Positions 59,114-64,000 of a DNA stretch of 64,000 nucleotides are shown here, piece after piece. A model generated the notes under the pieces. It made no database searches and was not told the DNA's origin. It was given only the letters and a program-made list of their open reading frames with translations. A program made the translations under genes and the position numbers. How positions within the stretch are numbered: the stretch's first letter is position 1; every line of letters begins with the position of its first letter. The stretch is from Paramecium octaurelia (Eukaryota > Ciliophora > Oligohymenophorea > Peniculida > Parameciidae): the NCBI GenBank assembly GCA_905182995.1, contig CAJJDP010000164.1, positions 62,001 through 126,000 of the forward strand. Direction: 5' to 3'.

Positions 59114-59863
59114 ATGCAGGCGACAGTATAGATTAAGCATCTCCAACAAGTACGTATAGAGATCATGAACTCCAAAAGTTACTCTGAAGAATAGCAACAC
59201 AAAGATGATTTTGTAAATTATTATTGTTATTAATCAATTTAAGATGAGAAAGATGAGACACACATTAGCAAATGGGATCATATCCTCCTACAAAGAACTT
59301 ATTATTCAAAACCAAATTTATAACTACGACTTCAAAGGTTATTTAATTTAGAAATACGTAAGTTACATGTTTAAATTAATAAATAGAAACGAGGGCCTCT
59401 TCATCTGGTTTGTGAGAATGGCAGACTAACACTCATTAGGTATTTTATAGAGAACAACCTTTATGACATTGACGAGATATGCGATGGCCACACTCCTTTG
59501 AGTTTGCTAACACTTTATTACATATAAACCCCAGAGAAGTGCACATCAACGGAGACTTTGGAATTGATGTTTGCAAAAGGGGCAAATCCCTTATTGTTCA
59601 TTGATAAAAAAGGGAATACTCTGAATGATTACTGCGATATGATTAAGAAACAGACAGGAGAACCACTTAACTTTGTTTTATAGTATATCCAGGATTTCTA
59701 TTTAAAGAAACAGAGAGAGTAGGCATTGAAGAATGCTATCTTGCTATCCATGTGTGACAATCAAAATAATAACAACACTTTAACAAATTTACTGAACATC
59801 GACGATATGAAGCAAATTGCTGAATATCTAGTTGGTCCCATATAATATCAAATTGATTAATGA
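59114..59863 (+). CDS. ankyrin-repeat protein, 249 aa
   Basis: Intronless frame. An ankyrin repeat is recognised at RGPLHLVCENGRLTLIRYFI with the next unit GHTPLSLLTLYYI; a third, degenerate unit contains MFAKGANPLLFIDKKGNTLN. The N-terminal 65 residues are charged. Family role: protein-protein interaction; no specific partner can be inferred. A 31-nt GT...AG candidate inside the first exon (59211-59241) would break the frame and was not used. Confidence 0.7.
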
Positions 59864-59997
59864 TAATATATTAAAAATAATCAATATATTTTAATTAATA
59901 ATGATGAATATTTTATATGCATGATCCATGATTGCAAAATATTACAATGATAGGCCTGATATTATACTATTGTCTTTTTATTCAATATTTTTTAAAT

Positions 59998-60363
59998 ATG
60001 AAACTAATTTAAATTGCAATTTTATTGTCATTTTTGACAATTTTATTGAGCAAAAGAATTCACCTAAATGAGCAGACATAATAATGCATAAGAGAGAAAT
60101 GTCCAGAATAATTGAAATTGTGCTACGATGACATGGCCTGTTAATTACAATTAAATAAATGCAGACCAAAAGTCGATAAGCCTCCCAAATAAGGTAGCAA
60201 GAGTAAGCCATTCTCAAATGTACTATGTAAGACAATTACTTATCATATATTAGCCTGCCTGAAAAAGAATGATAATTCATACAATTTGATTGACTGCGCA
60301 TATTCAAATTGTGAAAAGAGTTCCCAATCATAATTATATGAATAGTTATTGAGTAATATTTGA
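59998..60363 (+). CDS. small secreted Cys-rich protein, type 2
   Basis: 121 aa, intronless. Signal peptide MKLIQIAILLSFLTILLSKR, then the Cys pattern C-x3-EKC ... C-x4-x-C-x6-C (QQCIREKCPEQLKLCYDDM), and later Cys pairs. The first half matches the layout of the protein encoded at 58549-58899, so the two are probably paralogs with different C-terminal halves. Predicted secreted or lumenal, disulfide-rich. No known domain recognised. Confidence 0.68.
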
Positions 60364-60466
60364 TGATTCAAGTGAAAGGTCAAATTATGAGACCCTACAT
60401 AAATATATAAATAACTTATAAGATCAGAAAGTATAAATTAAAATTCTGCACATAACATATAAAAAG

Positions 60467-62878
60467 TCAGATCTTTAATTGTTGCAATTCATCTCTGCTA
60501 TCTCTACTTTCTATTGGGTACACTTTTATGCTTCCTATACTAGTATGATTGATTTGATGATAAGTTTTGATGGTAAGACTAGGAATTAAAAGATCAGATA
60601 CTTTTTTGAACTCTGCTGCGCTGTTTGTATTGTCTCTGATTAGATTTTGATCCATTTTTCTTTAGCTGCATCAGCCGTTACAGGATTCCGACGATCATAA
60701 TCATCATAGAAAGTCAGAAATTTCTCATCATATGATTCAACAGTAGCATTATCAATTCCTAATTCCACAATGCATCCACAAATCGATTGAATTGGCACTA
60801 AATAATGCAAAGTGGAAAGTCCCAATTACACCCAAGTAAGGATATGCACTTCACCATAATTAATCCATTCCCAAAATGTACAGCCTAACTATATATTGAA
60901 TATCATGGATCTATTACCGAAAAAATCATTAGTATTAATTCTATATAAAAATCTATCATAGCCTCTGCCATAGCACTCCCTGTTGGTGCAGGTTTAGAGT
61001 CTCTTCTTAATAGTAGAAATTTCTCAGTCCAATAAATACAAACTATAGATCCAAAGGTAAAACATACACCAAGAGGTAACAAAGATGCATAGAGAAATGC
61101 TAACATCAGAGTTTTGGATAGCTGAGCATATTTTTATGATAAGTCGATTGTTGGACCTTCAAAAGCTCTTGTATTATGATAAATAAAATACTGGTTTGCT
61201 TCATTTTAAGTGTATTTACAATTGGATCCTTATTTTAAAATTTTGTTTCTAACATACAATTTGTAAAAATAATTGACATCAAACAAGAGAGTGAACCATG
61301 GGACTATGGAATTGGTAATGAAAATCAACATGATATCAGAGTTAAGACCTCCAATTTACCAAATGGCTTGATTTAGAGTCACAGATTTATCCTTTATCAC
61401 AAGATTTATAATTAAAGTGAGAATGGCAGTATTAAGAAATTGAGCTACTCCCATTTTGTATGCTACACTTACATTGTAGTCAGTTCTAGTAGCTTGGTGT
61501 TCGAGTTCAACAAATTTAATAATCATTTTTGCAAGTACACTATTGATGACTGAAATGAGAATTGATGAAGCAATTCCGATAATGTTGGCAATGATTGAAT
61601 CAATTAAAGATCCTTCTTCGGTGTAGTTGTTGATAATGGATTAAATATAAGATAATCCAAAGAGACATCCGAATCCCAAGATAAGTAGGAATAAGGTCAT
61701 TCCATTGGTTACTAGGGTTCTTTTATATTATTCCCTAATCGTAATGCCAAGATTGCCCCAAATGATATCTCCAGGTTCAGGTGCCTTTTTCACATATAGA
61801 CTGTTGTTGCGATACTTCTGATAATGTTTTTATTCAAATCCCATTTATTCAAGTAGAATTTAAAATTTAGTACATTTAAATGTCTTACAAACATTATCGG
61901 CCTATCTCTCATAATTGTAGGAGATAACACAAACACCACTAAAATCAAATATTTTTTCTTTATGATCTTCCATGTAATCCAATTCTTTAGATATTGTACT
62001 TATTTCTGATTCTAATTGCAGTCTTGACGGGATAGACTTAGGAATTGACTTGCCCTCGGCTTCTAATTCTAGGACTTTTGTCAGTACTGATTCCTTAAGT
62101 TATTTCTGCTTATTCAATTTAAGATAAGGTTGTATTTCATATGCTATGCATAGTTTCCTCAATTCCACAGTTTCATTTTAGAAGGTTTGTGTAAAATAGG
62201 AGTTCAACTCATTTTCCTTTGCATCCCTAGGAATGTTTTCTACAAAGATCGAATAATCAGATGCCAAGATGGCTGCGTCATCCAATTCCATTGCTATTTT
62301 ATTGATGTGTCTCCTATAAAGTAGAGTAGTAAATAGGATGCAAATGAGAGAGATGAAATTCAAAAGGCTTCGGATATTGTCCAACTATCTAGAAGTAGTG
62401 AGAAACAGTTACCCATCATCATTGGTAAGAGAAAATTCGTTGAAAAAATTTAACTAGCATTTGTCGGTTCTACTATCGTCTAGGTTATCACACCTATGTC
62501 CTTGCATGTTGATGTATATGTTGTATCCACAACTTATAGCTCTGCATTAATTGCAATATTGTACATATACTAAAATATAATGACACCGGAGAAGACAAGG
62601 AAATCAAAATATAATGCAATTCCAGAACCATTGAAACTGAATTCTTTTCGAGATGAACATAGAGGTAGTTCTTCTATTACGGTGGGCAATCCACAACATG
62701 GACAAACATTGGTTTTGTCCAGATCAATATTAGGATCAGTTTTAGCAAATTTGGTTGCAGCAGCATGCATCAATGCAATGTCTATTTTGGGAGGTCTCTG
62801 AAAATCATTATAGATGGCTTCCATTTGCTATTCTTCATTTTGGGTGACTCCGATCACCTACAATACTTAATTTAGCAT
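60467..62878 (-). CDS. OSCA/TMEM63-type (CSC1, DUF221) membrane channel
   Basis: 776 aa with introns 62542-62570, 60889-60917 and 60579-60601. An N-terminal cytosolic part contains C-P-C-C-G near residue 53, then TM segments, and a cytosolic RNA-recognition-like domain beginning SDYSIFVENIPRDAKENELN near residue 193 (the PHM7_cyt motif). The 7-TM core follows (for example FLYASLLPLGVCFTFGSI) and then a hydrophilic tail. Family: osmo/mechanosensitive Ca2+-permeable channels of plasma membrane or endolysosomes. Function here is inferred from fold and motif. Three standard-code ORFs are pieces of this gene. Confidence 0.78.
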
Positions 62879-63058
62879 TATAATATAAATAACTAATTTT
62901 GCAATTCAGAAAAAAATAATATCATAAAATTAAGAATGAATGTTTATCCCAAATATAAAATTATTTAGTTGCTAAAATACGCACTATTTCATTTTATAAT
63001 GATTATTTAAGAATAATTTAATATTTTAGTGCGTGATTAAAGATTTATTTTTAACTTA

Positions 63059-64000
63059 ATGGAATTCGTGACTGCTCTTGTCTTCATCTTCATAGCTTGT
63101 GCATGCGGGATAGCCTGGGCCATCTTTAATTGGATGGCAGTCCACAAAATCGAAATCCATCACAAACACGAGGGATTGAACGAGAAGCTCTAAGGAGATT
63201 AATAGGAGAAGATAGAAACTCTCTTGGAAATTGGAGAACATATCACAGATGTAATACTCGTTATTTAATGAGCAAGGGAGCCAAAGCCTTCCTGAAAGAA
63301 GAGTACACAGATTGCAGTGTGTTTATCGCCATTATGGCAGTAGCATTAATAGTATGGAAATTTATATATATATTACTCAGTTTGTGTCTCCTTGGTCAAC
63401 TTTGGCATTTGTATTGGGTGCTGCCACTTCAATGCTCTGTGGATATTTGGGAATGGCAATTGCCACTGCTGCAAATTACAGAACTGCATTTTGTGCAATC
63501 ACATCATTATCAGATGCCTTTCAAGTATACTACAATCAATTACCTTATTTAGATGGCCTATAGAGGAGGTTGTGTTATGGGATTCCTTTTGGTTTCCATT
63601 TCCTTGTCAATTCTATCCTTAATTATTATCATCTACAATAGTGTTTTGGTGAAGGATAACAATCAAGAAGATCTGATAAGCATGTTTGATTACGTGGCTG
63701 CTTATGGTTTAGGTGGTTCTACTTTTGCCTTATTTGGTAGAGTGGGAGGTGGTATTTATACAAAGGCTGCTGATGTTGGAGCTGATTTGGTCGGTAAAGT
63801 GGAAAAAAACCTTCCTGAAGATAGTCCTAAGGTACTCAACGTTATTATCTTAGAATCCTGCTACTATTGCTGATAACGTGGGTGACAATGTTGGAGACAT
63901 TGCAGGCATGGGAGCTGATCTATTTGGATCATTCGCAGAATCAACTTGTGCTGCTTTAGTTGTCTCTTCTACTCAATTAAGGGTTATTACTGAATAGGGT
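63059..64000 (+). CDS. vacuolar H+-translocating pyrophosphatase, 5' part
   Basis: Partial; the window ends inside the gene. 279 aa are readable over five exons with introns 63251-63276, 63352-63380, 63525-63552 and 63832-63853. The N-terminal TM helix is followed by [15 protein letters not shown] sequence ([13 protein letters not shown]), [14 protein letters not shown], and the diagnostic pyrophosphate-binding motif [11 protein letters not shown], then [20 protein letters not shown]. Family role: a membrane pump of acidocalcisomes or vacuoles that uses PPi hydrolysis to acidify the lumen. The K+-dependence residue lies beyond the window, so the subtype is not decidable. Confidence 0.93.

Noticed and set aside
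59211..59241. 31-nt GT...AG candidate intron in the ankyrin gene
   Set aside because: Removing it shifts the frame out of the recognised ankyrin repeats; the unspliced frame is fully open.
63130..63622. Three overlapping plus-strand ORFs in different frames
   Set aside because: They are pieces of the H+-pyrophosphatase gene read across unspliced introns.
1..64000. Possible transposon, IES or CRISPR array
   Set aside because: No transposase motifs, no regular spacer-repeat array. Several TA-bounded AT-rich pieces exist but cannot be called IESs without germline sequence.

Overview
The window is a macronuclear-type chromosome segment of an oligohymenophorean ciliate, most likely Paramecium. 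Three things seen in the sequence support this. Coding frames run through TAA and TAG, read as Gln, and stop only at TGA. The DNA is AT-rich and gene-dense. The genes carry tiny introns: I place 60, all 21 to 31 nt, mostly GTA...TAG. Standard-code ORFs therefore cover only pieces of the real genes. All models below were built by hand in the ciliate code; every complete model has a total exon length divisible by 3.

Layout: 1-5k holds an axonemal-type PG-repeat protein, a gamma-carbonic-anhydrase-like protein, a TBC RabGAP and two small unknowns. 4.7-11.1k is a four-domain voltage-gated cation channel. 11.5-16.1k holds an unknown protein and a CNG/KAT-type K+ channel. 16.4-21.5k holds unknown proteins, a PP2C phosphatase, an Ulp1 SUMO-type protease and a small protein. 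21.5-27.2k is one very large Virilizer-like gene. 27.2-28.1k is a decayed locus. 28.1-32.2k holds a TLDc protein, a VAP/MSP tail-anchored protein, a coiled-coil protein and an unknown. 32.5-42.4k is a head-to-tail pair of giant multi-TM PAS proteins. 42.9-46.6k holds beta-adaptin and a small unknown. 46.7-50.5k holds a secreted acidic protein, an all-helical protein and complex III subunit 6. 51-54.7k holds a basic coiled-coil protein, two tandem CCDC42/CFAP73-like proteins and a B-box protein. 54.9-58k holds a possible endocytic adaptor, RPL11 and RPS3A. 58-64k holds small unknowns, two secreted Cys-rich proteins, an ankyrin protein, an OSCA/TMEM63-type channel and the 5' part of a vacuolar H+-pyrophosphatase cut by the window end.

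There is no operon logic; neighbours are functionally unrelated. Recurrent themes are excitable membranes and cilia (two voltage-channel-type proteins, OSCA-like channel, PG-repeat and MIA-type axonemal proteins) and membrane traffic (TBC, VAP, beta-adaptin). Tandem duplication occurs twice. I saw no tRNA, rRNA, CRISPR or transposase, but did not search exhaustively for RNAs. Assignments to families rest on motifs and layout, not on database searches.
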